Assembly: GCF_000731675.1 (NCBI RefSeq)
Contig: NZ_JMIT01000001.1
Location: forward strand, 188,712-252,711
Reading direction: 5' to 3'
DNA: 64,000 nucleotides
Source of the DNA: Pseudomonas capeferrum
GTDB lineage: Bacteria > Pseudomonadota > Gammaproteobacteria > Pseudomonadales > Pseudomonadaceae
Shown: positions 17,180-25,670 of the stretch, piece after piece
How the letters are laid out: every line of letters begins with the position of its first letter
How positions within the stretch are numbered: position 1 is the first letter of the stretch
The notes under the pieces: generated by a model
The model's input: only the letters and a program-made list of their open reading frames with translations
The model's database searches: none
What the model was told of the DNA's origin: nothing
Program-made: the position numbers and the translations under genes

Positions 17180-18676
17180 ATGTCACTCAACAATAAGCTC
17201 ACCGAGCATCTCAACCGGGGCACTGTCGGGTTCCCCACGGCGCTGGCCAGCACCGTCGGGCTGATCATGGCCAGCCCGGTGATCCTTACCGCGACCATGG
17301 GCTTTGGCATTGGCGGCAGTGCCTTCGCCATGGCCATGGTCATCGCGGCATTGATGATGCTGGCGCAGTCGACCACCTTCGCCGAGGCGGCGGCGATACT
17401 GCCGACCACAGGGTCGGTGTACGACTACATCAACTGCGGCATGGGCCGGTTCTTCGCCATCACCGGCACCTTGTCGGCCTACCTGATCGTGCACGTGTTC
17501 GCCGGTACCGCCGAGACCATTCTGTCTGGCGTCATGGCCCTGGTGAACTTCGAGCACCTCAATACCCTGGCGGAGTCCGCAGGTGGCTCGTGGCTGCTCG
17601 GCGTGTTCTTCGTGTTGGCATTCGCGGTGCTCAATGCTTTTGGCGTCAGTGCCTTCAGCCGCGCCGAGGTGATCCTGACCTTCGGCATGTGGACCACGCT
17701 GATGGTGTTTGGCGTGCTCGGCCTGATCGCTGCGCCGGCGGTTGAGCTGGAAGGGCCGTTCGGCGCTTCGCTGGTCGGCACCGACCTGATGACCATCCTC
17801 TCGCTGATCGGTATGGCCATGTTCATGTTCGTCGGGTGTGAGTTCGTCACCCCGCTGGCGCCGGAACTGCGCCGTTCGGCCTGGGTGTTGCCGCGGGCCA
17901 TGGCGTTGGGTTTGTTTGGCGTGGCCAGCTGCATGTTCATCTACGGCGCGGCGATGAAGCGCCAGGTGGAAAACGTTGTGCTCGATGCCGCCAGCGGTGT
18001 GCACCTGCTCGACACGCCTATGGCCATCCCGCGTTTCGCCGAGCAGGTGATGGGCGATATCGGCCCGGTGTGGCTGGGTATCGGCTTTCTGTTTGCCGGC
18101 GCTGCCACCATCAACACCTTGATGGCCGGGGTGCCGCGCATCCTCTACGGCATGGCGGTGGATGGTGCACTGCCCAAGGCTTTCAGCTACCTGCATCCGC
18201 GCTTCAAGACGCCTTTGCTGTGCATTCTGGTGGTTGCCTTGATCCCGTGCCTGCACGCCTGGTACCTGGGGGGCAACCCGGACAACATCCTGCACCTGGT
18301 ACTGGCGGCGGTGTGTGCCTGGAGCACCGCTTACCTGCTGGTGACGTTGTCGGTGGTGATCCTGCGCATCCGTCGTCCGGACCTGCCACGTGCCTACCGC
18401 TCGCCGTTGTTCCCGCTGCCGCAGATCCTCTCCAGCAGCGGCATCGTCATCGGCATGGCGTTCATCACCCCACCGGGCATGAACCCGGCCGATATCTACG
18501 TGCCGTTCGCCATCATGCTGGCCGGCACCGCGACCTATGCGCTGTTCTGGACGCTGTGCGTACAGAAGGTCAACCCGTTCAAGCCGGCGCGGGTCGAGGA
18601 TGTACTGGCACAAGAATTCGCGGCAGAGCCGGGCCCTGCAGTGGAGCACATGCAGCATGATCAGACATTTGCGTGA
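17180..18676 (+). CDS. APC-family amino acid/amine permease
   Basis: The 498-residue protein has about 12 membrane spans and the APC helix-1 pattern 'ASTVGLIMASPVILTATMGFGIGG' in two parts, followed by 'YDYINCGMGRF' and 'GCEFVTPLAPELRRSAWVLPRAM', which matches the family's conserved second half. It would import an aromatic amine such as tyramine across the inner membrane. The start at 17180 was chosen over 17021 by homology. Its 3' end overlaps the next gene by 20 bp, so the two are translationally linked. Expression is probably driven by the FeaR-like regulator two genes away. Confidence 0.92.
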   Translation: MSLNNKLTEHLNRGTVGFPTALASTVGLIMASPVILTATMGFGIGGSAFAMAMVIAALMMLAQSTTFAEAAAILPTTGSVYDYINCGMGRFFAITGTLSAYLIVHVFAGTAETILSGVMALVNFEHLNTLAESAGGSWLLGVFFVLAFAVLNAFGVSAFSRAEVILTFGMWTTLMVFGVLGLIAAPAVELEGPFGASLVGTDLMTILSLIGMAMFMFVGCEFVTPLAPELRRSAWVLPRAMALGLFGVASCMFIYGAAMKRQVENVVLDAASGVHLLDTPMAIPRFAEQVMGDIGPVWLGIGFLFAGAATINTLMAGVPRILYGMAVDGALPKAFSYLHPRFKTPLLCILVVALIPCLHAWYLGGNPDNILHLVLAAVCAWSTAYLLVTLSVVILRIRRPDLPRAYRSPLFPLPQILSSSGIVIGMAFITPPGMNPADIYVPFAIMLAGTATYALFWTLCVQKVNPFKPARVEDVLAQEFAAEPGPAVEHMQHDQTFA

Positions 18677-19241
18677 GCGCCTGCTGGCGCCGCGTGCCCC
18701 AACCGGTTACCGGCCAGGGGCTACGCTGGGGCTGCTGTCGCGTAACCTGGGGCAGGTACAGATGCACCTGCTGGAACCCGCCCGCGCGGTGCTCGACAAC
18801 CCCGCCCAAGGCTGGCGTGCCGAGGTGCGCGAGTGCGTCGAGGCGCACTTGCTGATGCACGTGGTGACCTGCGAATTCCACCTGTGCCTGCCTGCCCTGC
18901 AAGGGGGCGAGGTGAGGCTTGAATTGCGTCACGCTGGTGCAATCCGCCGTACGGGCCTGGCCTGCGTGTACCGCAGCGGTGACAAGGCGCGCTTCATCCA
19001 GGCACGTGACCTGCTGCTGAGCAATGCGCAACTGACCGCTGCGCTCATGCCGCTGGATTTCAAGCGCCTGGCCCTGGAATGCCGCGATGGCCACTGGTGG
19101 CTGACCCTGGAACACATGGGCGGCAGCGAAGTGGTCAACCGCATGCCGGCGTTCCGGCGCTACATCCAGATCAGCCCGCCGCAGCGGGCGCACCTGATGG
19201 CTTGCCTCGGCCTGTTCGGGGAGTCGCTACCCCGCCTCTGA
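18657..19241 (+). CDS. DUF3156-like protein
   Basis: This 194-residue basic protein starts inside the end of the permease gene (ATG at 18657, permease stop at 18676). It resembles the DUF3156 proteins that accompany amino-acid permeases in Pseudomonas; that assignment is from memory. It has no signal peptide or membrane span. It is rich in Arg/Leu and includes 'CEFHLCLPALQGGEVRLEL' and a C-terminal 'FRRYIQISPPQRAHLMACL'. It may regulate or assemble the transporter. No enzymatic motif is visible. Confidence 0.75.
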   Translation: MIRHLRERLLAPRAPTGYRPGATLGLLSRNLGQVQMHLLEPARAVLDNPAQGWRAEVRECVEAHLLMHVVTCEFHLCLPALQGGEVRLELRHAGAIRRTGLACVYRSGDKARFIQARDLLLSNAQLTAALMPLDFKRLALECRDGHWWLTLEHMGGSEVVNRMPAFRRYIQISPPQRAHLMACLGLFGESLPRL

Positions 19242-19300
19242 CCTTTTTCTGGCACGTGCCTTGCTCCTGTTTCAGGCGAGAGATCACAGTTGTGCGGTCA

Positions 19301-19330
19301 TTGATAACATGTTAACAATGGCCGCATAAC
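19301..19330 (+). promoter_or_regulatory. feaR promoter with HpaR-type palindrome
   Basis: TTGATA (19301-19306) and CATAAC (19325-19330) make a plausible -35/-10 pair with 18-bp spacing. GATAACATGTTAAC (19303-19316) lies between them. It is one base from the TTAAnnTGTTAA palindrome found twice in the hpaG1 promoter, so the hpa regulator may also control this activator gene. An AACAACAA motif follows at 19328-19335. Confidence 0.5.
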
Positions 19331-19335
19331 AACAA
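19328..19335 (+). promoter_or_regulatory. AANAANAA (Crc/Hfq-type) motif before feaR
   Basis: AACAACAA is an exact match to AANAANAA, 20 nt upstream of the ATG at 19356. Confidence 0.4.
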
Positions 19336-19355
19336 ATTCTGCGTCGAGGGCATCC

Positions 19356-20300
19356 ATGCACACTCAACAACCCAATCGTCAGGGGCTGGAAAGCTGGACC
19401 ACGGCCATGCAGCAGATCTGCGGCCGTTTCGAGACAGCGCTGGCCTCCAACCATTCCTTGTTCATCGGCGAAGTCTCCACGTTTTCCCGTGCGGGCCTGC
19501 CGCTTGCCAACCTGCGCACCAACGCCGGCAACATTCGCCGGCTGGGCGATAACCCGACCCTGGACGATGACCAGCATTGCTTTCTGGTCAGTCAGCGCAT
19601 GGGGCATTCGACGGTGGCGCAAGGCGGCATGAGCGTCAGCCTGGCGCCGGGTGAATTGTTGCTGATGGATTCGGTCGGGCGTTGCGAAATCACCCCCAAC
19701 GGCCTGATCGAACATGTGTCGCTGGCCCTTTCCCGCGAGCAGGTGCGCAAGCATGTACAAGGCGCGGGGGCAATGTTTGGCAAGATCTCCTCGACCAATG
19801 CCTGTGGGCGCATGCTGCATGTGCTGATGGACCAACTGTGCAAGGACGACCATGTCAGTGGCGATGGTGCACAAGGCGATGCGCTGCAGACTGCATTCAT
19901 TGCGTTGCTCGAACCGGGCTTCGAGCGTAATGGCGAAGGCGCTTGCAACCTGGGGCCGCTCAGTGGTGGCAACCTGCGCAGCTATGTGCAGCAGGTGATT
20001 GATGAGTCCCTGTCGCAGCCGGGGCTGACACCGGCCAACCTGGCGGGTCGGCTGAATATTTCGGTTCGCCACCTGTACCGGTTGTTCGAGGAGGAGGGCG
20101 ACAGCGTCTGCCGCTACATCCAGCGAGCGCGCCTGAAGCGCAGCGCGGACGACCTGGCCAACCCGTTCTTCAAGCGTGAGTCGATTACCTCGATCGCCTA
20201 CAAGTGGGGCTTTACCGACTCGGCGCATTTCAGCCGCTCGTTCAAGAAGCAGTTCGAGCAATCGCCCAAGGACTTCCGCGCACAGGCCATGGTCATGTAG
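19356..20300 (+). CDS. feaR: AraC-family activator, FeaR-like
   Basis: The 314-residue protein has an N-terminal sensory domain (about 1-200, with 'GRCEITPNGLIEHVSLALSR') and a C-terminal double helix-turn-helix: 'LAGRLNISVRHLYRLFEEEG' and 'SIAYKWGFTDSAHFSRSFKK'. The layout fits the FeaR group, which activates amine oxidase and aldehyde dehydrogenase genes in response to the amine-derived aldehyde or acid. The flanking permease, oxidases and aldehyde dehydrogenase fit that target set. In P. putida U a regulator in this position has been called TynR (from memory). Confidence 0.85.
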   Translation: MHTQQPNRQGLESWTTAMQQICGRFETALASNHSLFIGEVSTFSRAGLPLANLRTNAGNIRRLGDNPTLDDDQHCFLVSQRMGHSTVAQGGMSVSLAPGELLLMDSVGRCEITPNGLIEHVSLALSREQVRKHVQGAGAMFGKISSTNACGRMLHVLMDQLCKDDHVSGDGAQGDALQTAFIALLEPGFERNGEGACNLGPLSGGNLRSYVQQVIDESLSQPGLTPANLAGRLNISVRHLYRLFEEEGDSVCRYIQRARLKRSADDLANPFFKRESITSIAYKWGFTDSAHFSRSFKKQFEQSPKDFRAQAMVM

Positions 20301-20380
20301 CCCTCAGCTCACCGCCTGTTGTACGCCTTGCCGAGTGGCGGTGAGGGTCATGGCAGTGCTTCAGTAATGAAAGCAAAGGT

Positions 20381-21679
20381 TCAGCGGCGGCCGTTGAAAT
20401 AGCCTGAAAGCTGGTGCACGGCTTTGCCGGCGGTAAGCAGTAGCGGGCGGAAATGGTCCTTGCCGAAGATCCGCGCATGCTTGACCGAGCTGACCAGCTC
20501 ATAGCCTGCCGACCCTTCGTGCATGCCTTCGGCGAGGAGTTTGCAAATGATGTGGCTGGGGGTGACGCCGAAACCCGAATAGCCCTGGACATAGAACGCG
20601 TTGGGACGATTGCTCAGCGTACCGATCTGGGGGAACAAGTTGGCGCTGGTGGCCATCGGGCCGCCCCAGGCCAGGTCGATGCGCACGTCCTTGAGGTACG
20701 GAAAAATCTTCAGCATCAGGGCGCGGTTCCACGCCTTGAGGTCCAGCGGGATGTGTTCGATGCAGGAGGTGGCGGCGCCGAACAGCAGGCGGTTCTCGCG
20801 GGTGACGCGGTAGTAGTCGATCACCGGGCGGATATCGCTGTAGGCGCCACGGATCGGGCTGATGCGCGCGATCAGTTGATCCGGCAGCGGCTCGGTCATC
20901 ATCTGGAAGGCGTAGGTGTTGACGGTGCGCGCGTGCAGCTCCGGCTCCAGCTTGTTGAGAAAACTGTCGCACGCCCACAGCAGTTTGCTTGCACGTACCG
21001 AGCCGCGGCCGGTGCGCACCTTGATACGCTCGCCGTAGGTCACTTCGAGCGCCGGGCTGTGCTCGAAAATGCGCGCACCGTGGCCGACCAGGGCCTGGGC
21101 CTCGCCAAGCAGCAGGTTGAGCGAATGCACGTGGCCACCGCCCATGTGCAGCAGGGCACTGCTGTAGGCGTCGCTGCCGATGATCTGGCGCACGTCCGAG
21201 CCTTCCAGGTAGCGGATTTCGTCTTGCGAATTGATGGCCTTGAACTGTTTTTCCCACGTGCGCAGGGTGTTCGCCTGGCGGCGATTGAAGCCCATGTAGC
21301 CGTAACCATGGCAGAAGTCGGCGTCGATGGCGTAGCGGGCGATGCGCGCCTTGATGATGCCGGCGCCCAGTTCGCTGAGCGCGAAGATCTGCTGCAGGCC
21401 CTGGTCACCGACACTGCTTCTGATCTTCTCCAGGTCATGGCCGATGCCCGCCATGATCTGCCCGCCGTTGCGCCCGGTGCCGCCGAAACCCAAGTAGCGG
21501 GCTTCGAGCACGACGATGTTGGTCACGCCTTTTTCGGCCAGTTCCAGCGCCGTGTTGATGCCGGAAAACCCGCCACCGATGACCACCACATCCGCCTCGA
21601 TGTCATGTTCCAAAGTGGGGTAGTTCAGGTTGTACTTTTTGGTTGCGCCGTAATAGGTCGGGCTTTCGAGGGTGATCAT
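20381..21679 (-). CDS. FAD-dependent amine oxidoreductase (PuuB/DAO-like)
   Basis: The 432-residue protein resembles gamma-glutamylputrescine oxidase-type flavoenzymes: 'PTLEHDIEADVVVIGGGFSG' (FAD site, about residues 22-41), 'YLGFGGTGRNGGQIMAGIG', and C-terminal 'LAWGGPMATSANLFPQIG' and 'YVQGYSGFGVTPSH'. The ATG at 21679 is where homology begins; an upstream in-frame start at 21745 is not supported. It is convergent with feaR and divergent from hpaR. It is a second candidate for the tyramine/dopamine oxidase, and with the enzyme at 10.8 kb it raises the possibility of two substrate specificities. Confidence 0.88.
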   Translation of the reverse strand: MITLESPTYYGATKKYNLNYPTLEHDIEADVVVIGGGFSGINTALELAEKGVTNIVVLEARYLGFGGTGRNGGQIMAGIGHDLEKIRSSVGDQGLQQIFALSELGAGIIKARIARYAIDADFCHGYGYMGFNRRQANTLRTWEKQFKAINSQDEIRYLEGSDVRQIIGSDAYSSALLHMGGGHVHSLNLLLGEAQALVGHGARIFEHSPALEVTYGERIKVRTGRGSVRASKLLWACDSFLNKLEPELHARTVNTYAFQMMTEPLPDQLIARISPIRGAYSDIRPVIDYYRVTRENRLLFGAATSCIEHIPLDLKAWNRALMLKIFPYLKDVRIDLAWGGPMATSANLFPQIGTLSNRPNAFYVQGYSGFGVTPSHIICKLLAEGMHEGSAGYELVSSVKHARIFGKDHFRPLLLTAGKAVHQLSGYFNGRR

Positions 21680-21842
21680 GACGCAGCCTGCCGAATGGGA
21701 GTTGTGATAGGGCTGTTTCGCAAGCGCACTGGCACATGCGGCCATTGAACGCCTGGCTATCGCCGGGGGTCTTGTCCTTGCCTGCCCCCCGAGTGTAACC
21801 AGCCTGCCAGCGCGGCGTACGGGCCCGTCATCGGCAGATTGG

Positions 21843-21854
21843 TTAATGTATTAA
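21843..21854. promoter_or_regulatory. HpaR-type palindrome upstream of hpaR
   Basis: TTAATGTATTAA is a perfect 12-bp palindrome of the same type as the two boxes at hpaG1. It lies 56 bp upstream of the hpaR start at 21911, which suggests autoregulation. Binding is inferred. Confidence 0.5.
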
Positions 21855-21910
21855 TGAGCCTGCGATGGCATACTGGCCTGCTCGCCACTTTCCATGATGC
21901 TCGGGCACGC

Positions 21911-22333
21911 ATGACCACACCAAGACCCTCTTTGACCCTGACCCTGCTACAGGCGCGTGAAGCCACGATGGCGTTCTTTCGACCGGCATTGAATGCCCAT
22001 GACCTGACCGAACAGCAATGGCGGGTCATTCGCATTCTGCGCCAGCAAGGCGAGCTGGAAAGCCATCAGCTTGCCGAGCTTGCCTGCATCCTCAAGCCCA
22101 GCATGAGTGGCGTGCTCAAGCGGCTCGAACGCGACGGGGTGGTTGCACGGCGAAAGTCGCCGGAAGACCAGCGGCGGGTGTTCATCACGCTGACCGACAA
22201 GGGGCAGCAGGCGTTTCTGGCCATGAGCGAAGAAATGGCCCGCAACTACGACAGGATCCTCAGCCAGTTCGGCGAGGCAAAACTCGAGCAACTGATGCAA
22301 CTGCTCAACGAGATGAAAAAGATCAAACCGTGA
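21911..22333 (+). CDS. hpaR: MarR-family repressor HpaR (copy 1)
   Basis: The 140-residue winged-helix protein matches HpaR, the repressor of the homoprotocatechuate operon relieved by 4-hydroxyphenylacetate or homoprotocatechuate. 'HDLTEQQWRVIRIL' starts the MarR core and 'LKPSMSGVLKRLERDGVVAR' is the recognition helix and wing region. The start at 21911 aligns residue for residue with the second copy at 33.5 kb. An earlier in-frame start (21839) would place the palindromic operator inside the gene. By hand count the two copies share about 98 of 140 residues. It is divergent from the PuuB-like oxidase gene. Confidence 0.9.
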   Translation: MTTPRPSLTLTLLQAREATMAFFRPALNAHDLTEQQWRVIRILRQQGELESHQLAELACILKPSMSGVLKRLERDGVVARRKSPEDQRRVFITLTDKGQQAFLAMSEEMARNYDRILSQFGEAKLEQLMQLLNEMKKIKP

Positions 22334-22517
22334 TACGCCAACGGCCTTGTTTCATCGGCTGATGGCGCCATGGAAAGTACAATTTTCCCGCCGTAACGTG
22401 CATTCCGAGGTTTGGTCTTACCTCACATACTGAACGTGTCATTGCAGACTTCCCGGCTGTTCCTTCGCACCCAAACGCCCGCAACGACGGGCTTGGCGCA
22501 GCCGCTGTCGACTATCC

Positions 22518-22525
22518 AATAACAA
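22518..22525 (+). promoter_or_regulatory. AANAANAA (Crc/Hfq-type) motif before the 4-HPA hydroxylase gene
   Basis: AATAACAA overlaps the ribosome-binding region (AAGAGA) 10 nt before the ATG at 22536. It is a strong position for translational catabolite repression of the first hpa enzyme. Confidence 0.5.
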
Positions 22526-22535
22526 GAGACCGTTC

Positions 22536-23705
22536 ATGAAAAAGCCAAACTCCCTGCTGGAAGACCTCACGTCGATCTTGCCGACGATTGCCGCCAATGC
22601 TGTGCGCGCGGAGCAGGATCGCAGTGTTCCGGCAGAGAATATCGCGCTGCTCAAAAGCATCGGCATGCATCGCGCCTTCTTGCCAAAGCATTACGGTGGC
22701 ATGGAGATTTCGCTGCCGCAGTTTGCCCAGTGCATCGCCACGCTGGCAGGCGCCTGCGCCAGCACCGCCTGGGCCATGAGCCTGCTGTGCACCCACAGCC
22801 ACCAGATGGCGATGTTCTCGCCCAAACTGCAGCAGGAGGTGTGGCAAGCCAACCCGGATGCAACGGCCAGCAGCAGCATCGCGCCCTTTGGCCGTACCGA
22901 AGAGGTCGAAGGCGGCGTGACCTTCAGCGGTGAAATGGGCTGGAGCTCCGGTTGCGACCATGCCGAATGGGCGATCATGGGGTTCCGCCGGCAGAATGCA
23001 GAGGGCACCCAGGACTACTGCTTCGCCATTCTGCCGCGCAGCGATTATGAGATCCGTGATGATTGGTATGCCGTCGGCATGCGTGGCAGCGGCAGCAAGA
23101 CCTTGATCGTGCGTGACGCCTTCGTGCCGGAGCACCGCATCCAGAAGGCCAAGGACATGATGGAGGGCAAGTCGGCAGGCTTTGGCCTGTACCCGGACAG
23201 CAAGATCTTCTTCGCCCCGTACCGCCCCTATTTTGCCAGTGGTTTCTCCACCGTCAGCCTTGGTGTCGCCGAGCGCATGCTGGCGGTGTTCCGCGAGAAA
23301 ACCCGCAACCGCGTGCGCGCCTACACCGGTGCTGCGGTGGGCGCGGCAACGCCGGCACTCATGCGCCTGGCCGAGTCCACGCATCAAGTCGCCGCCGCAC
23401 GGGCCCTGCTGGAAAAAAGCTGGGAAGAGATCGCCGAACACAGCGAGCGCCACCAATACCCGACACGCGCCACCCTGGCATTCTGGCGCACCAACCAGGG
23501 CTATGCCGTGAAGATGTGCATCCAGGCGGTAGACCGGCTGATGGAAGCGGCCGGTGGCGGCGCCTGGTTCGAAAGCAACGAGATGCAGCGCCTGTTCCGC
23601 GATGCGCACCTGACCGGTGCCCATGCCTACACCGATTACGACGTGTGCGCGCAAATCCTCGGCCGCGAGCTGATGGGCCTGGAGCCTGACCCGGCGATGG
23701 TCTGA
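22536..23705 (+). CDS. 4-hydroxyphenylacetate 3-hydroxylase, oxygenase component (C2 type)
   Basis: The 389-residue protein has the acyl-CoA dehydrogenase fold of the Acinetobacter-type C2 oxygenase of 4-HPA hydroxylase, not the E. coli HpaB fold. Visible are 'SIGMHRAFLPKHYGGMEISL', 'GEMGWSSGCDHAEWAIMGF', 'GMRGSGSKTLIVRDAFVPEH' and C-terminal 'AAGGGAWFESNEMQRLFRDA'. It uses FMNH2 and O2 to ortho-hydroxylate 4-hydroxyphenylacetate to homoprotocatechuate. The flavin reductase partner follows 75 bp downstream. I give no symbol because hpaB/hpaH are used for non-homologous proteins. Confidence 0.88.
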   Translation: MKKPNSLLEDLTSILPTIAANAVRAEQDRSVPAENIALLKSIGMHRAFLPKHYGGMEISLPQFAQCIATLAGACASTAWAMSLLCTHSHQMAMFSPKLQQEVWQANPDATASSSIAPFGRTEEVEGGVTFSGEMGWSSGCDHAEWAIMGFRRQNAEGTQDYCFAILPRSDYEIRDDWYAVGMRGSGSKTLIVRDAFVPEHRIQKAKDMMEGKSAGFGLYPDSKIFFAPYRPYFASGFSTVSLGVAERMLAVFREKTRNRVRAYTGAAVGAATPALMRLAESTHQVAAARALLEKSWEEIAEHSERHQYPTRATLAFWRTNQGYAVKMCIQAVDRLMEAAGGGAWFESNEMQRLFRDAHLTGAHAYTDYDVCAQILGRELMGLEPDPAMV

Positions 23706-23780
23706 GCCGCCGGCTGGCCGATCCCCCTCACAAATACAACAACGAACAGGGCAGGCTCTTGGTCTGCCCGGGAGTCTTGC

Positions 23781-24725
23781 ATGTCCAATGAAACCGCAAC
23801 TGCCGCTGGCTTCGATAGCCGTGCCTTCCGCCGCGCGCTGGGCAACTTCGCCACCGGCGTGACCGTTGTCACTGCCGCCGCCCCCGGCGGGCGCACGGTC
23901 GGCGTCACCGCCAACAGCTTCAACTCGGTATCGCTGGAGCCGGCGTTGATCTTGTGGAGCATCGACAAACGCTCCACCAGCCACGAGGTGTTCGAGCAAG
24001 CGTCGCACTTTGCCGTGAACATTCTGGCGGCGGACCAGATCGAGCTTTCCAACAACTTCGCACGGCCCCGGGACGACCGTTTTGCCGGTGTCGAATGCGA
24101 GCAAGGGGCGGGCGGCGCACCGCTGCTGGCCGACTGCTCGGCGCGTTTTCAGTGTGAGAAGTTTCAGCAACTGGACGGTGGTGACCACTGGATACTGATC
24201 GGCAAGGTGGTGGCGTTCGATGACTTCGGCCGCTCGCCGTTGCTGTACCACCAGGGGGCCTACTCGATGGTGCTGCCCCATACCCGCATGACCCAGCGTG
24301 CCGAGGGCCAGGCGCCGAGCAGCCACTTCCAGGGCCGCCTGCAGCACAACCTGTACTACCTGATGACCCAGGCGTTGCGGGCCTACCAGGGTGACTATCA
24401 GCCACGCCAACTGAGCACCGGCCTGCGTACCAGCGAAGCGCGGATGCTGATGGTGCTGGAGAACGATGCCGGGCTAGGCCTGAACGACCTGCAGCGTGAA
24501 GTGGCGATGCCGGCCCGGGAAATCGAGGAAGCGGTCGCCAACCTCAAGCGCAAGGGGTTGATTGCTGATGAGGAGGGCCGTGTGCGGCTTTCGGTCAAAG
24601 GTGTGGACGAGACCGAGATGCTCTGGACCATTGCCAGGGAGCAACAGGACAAGGTGTTTGGGCAGTTCAGCGATGAGCAGATGGACACCTTCAAGACGGT
24701 GTTGAGGGCGATCATCCAGCGGTAG
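23781..24725 (+). CDS. 4-hydroxyphenylacetate 3-hydroxylase, flavin reductase component (C1 type)
   Basis: The 314-residue protein is a fusion of a flavin reductase domain (about 10-170; 'RALGNFATGVTVVTA', 'VTANSFNSVSLEPALILWSI', 'GKVVAFDDFGRSPLLYH') and a C-terminal MarR-like winged helix (about 190-314; 'LRTSEARMLMVLENDAGL', 'VANLKRKGLIADEEGRVRLS'). In the Acinetobacter C1 protein this extra domain makes flavin reduction dependent on 4-HPA binding. It supplies FMNH2 from NADH to the C2 oxygenase encoded just upstream. Confidence 0.88.
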   Translation: MSNETATAAGFDSRAFRRALGNFATGVTVVTAAAPGGRTVGVTANSFNSVSLEPALILWSIDKRSTSHEVFEQASHFAVNILAADQIELSNNFARPRDDRFAGVECEQGAGGAPLLADCSARFQCEKFQQLDGGDHWILIGKVVAFDDFGRSPLLYHQGAYSMVLPHTRMTQRAEGQAPSSHFQGRLQHNLYYLMTQALRAYQGDYQPRQLSTGLRTSEARMLMVLENDAGLGLNDLQREVAMPAREIEEAVANLKRKGLIADEEGRVRLSVKGVDETEMLWTIAREQQDKVFGQFSDEQMDTFKTVLRAIIQR

Positions 24726-24740
24726 GGCATTGCAGACTGG

Positions 24741-24843
24741 GGCCGCGTTGCGGCCCTTTCGCGACGCAAGGCCGCTCCTACAGGCACAGCGCATGGCTCT
24801 GATGGTAGGAGCGGCCTTGCGTCGCGAAAGGGGCGCAAAGCGC
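24741..24843. repeat. REP-like inverted pair
   Basis: A 25-bp segment at 24756-24780 (ending GGCCGCTCCTA) is repeated as its exact reverse complement at 24806-24830 (starting TAGGAGCGGCC), each with an extra internal stem beside it. This is the paired intergenic REP arrangement common in P. putida. It lies between convergent hpa genes and could act as terminator or transcript protector. A related pair lies at 35124-35224. Confidence 0.8.
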
Positions 24844-24856
24844 CCCCCAAAGGTTG

Positions 24857-25660
24857 TCAGTAAACGCCGCCCCCATCACCGACCGCAGCCGCCCCCCCCT
24901 TGAACGCCCCCGCCAACGCCGTGAGCCCACGCATCAGCACCGTGGTATCCACCCCCACCGCCACAAACGCCGCGCCCAACGCCATGTAGCGCCGTGCCAG
25001 CGTCTGGTCCGCGCTGAGAATCCCCGCCGCCTTGCCCGCCTGGCCGATACGCACGATCGCGTCCTCGATGGCCGCTTGCACTTCAGGATGCCCAGGGTTA
25101 CCCCGATGGCCCATGGCGGCGCTCAGGTCGGCCGGGCCGATGAACACGCCATCGACACCCTCGACCGCCACGATCTCATCCAGGTTGGCCAGCCCTTCCA
25201 TGTTCTCGATCTGCACCAGCAAACACATTTGCGCATCAGCCTGGTCGAGGTAGCCGGGGATGCTGTTCCAGCGTGACGCCCGCGCCAGCGCGCTGCCCAC
25301 CCCGCGTATGCCCTTGGGCGGGTAATGCATGGCCTGCACCAGCTGGCGCGCCTGCGCGGCGCTTTCCACCATCGGCACCAGCAAAGTCTGCGCGCCGATA
25401 TCCAGCACTTGCTTGATCAGCGCGGTATCGCCAATCACCGGGCGGATCACCGCCTGGCTGGCGTAAGGCGCCACCGCCTGCAACTGCGCGAGCATGCCGC
25501 GCAGGTCGTTGGGTGCGTGCTCACCGTCGATCAACAGCCAGTCGAAGCCGGCGTTGGCGGCAAGCTCCGCGCAGTATGCATCGGCCAGGCCGAGCCACAG
25601 GCCGATCTGCGCCTCGCCACTGCGCAGGCGTTGTTTGAAACGGTTGACGGGCATGTCCAT
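24857..25660 (-). CDS. hpaI: 4-hydroxy-2-oxo-heptane-1,7-dioate aldolase
   Basis: The 267-residue class II pyruvate aldolase has '[11 protein letters not shown]' (E47/H48), '[15 protein letters not shown]' and '[13 protein letters not shown]', which supply the base and metal ligands. It performs the last ring-fission step, cleaving 4-hydroxy-2-oxoheptanedioate to pyruvate and succinate semialdehyde. The start at 25660 lies 10 bp after hpaH. It is the final gene of the hpaG1-G2-E-D-F-X-H-I operon and is followed by the REP pair. Confidence 0.95.
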   Translation of the reverse strand: MDMPVNRFKQRLRSGEAQIGLWLGLADAYCAELAANAGFDWLLIDGEHAPNDLRGMLAQLQAVAPYASQAVIRPVIGDTALIKQVLDIGAQTLLVPMVESAAQARQLVQAMHYPPKGIRGVGSALARASRWNSIPGYLDQADAQMCLLVQIENMEGLANLDEIVAVEGVDGVFIGPADLSAAMGHRGNPGHPEVQAAIEDAIVRIGQAGKAAGILSADQTLARRYMALGAAFVAVGVDTTVLMRGLTALAGAFKGGAAAVGDGGGVY

Positions 25661-25670
25661 GGGCAAGTCC

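Noticed and set aside
22512..24410. A 632-codon open frame antisense to the 4-HPA hydroxylase genes
   Set aside because: Both plus-strand proteins have clear family motifs; the antisense product does not.
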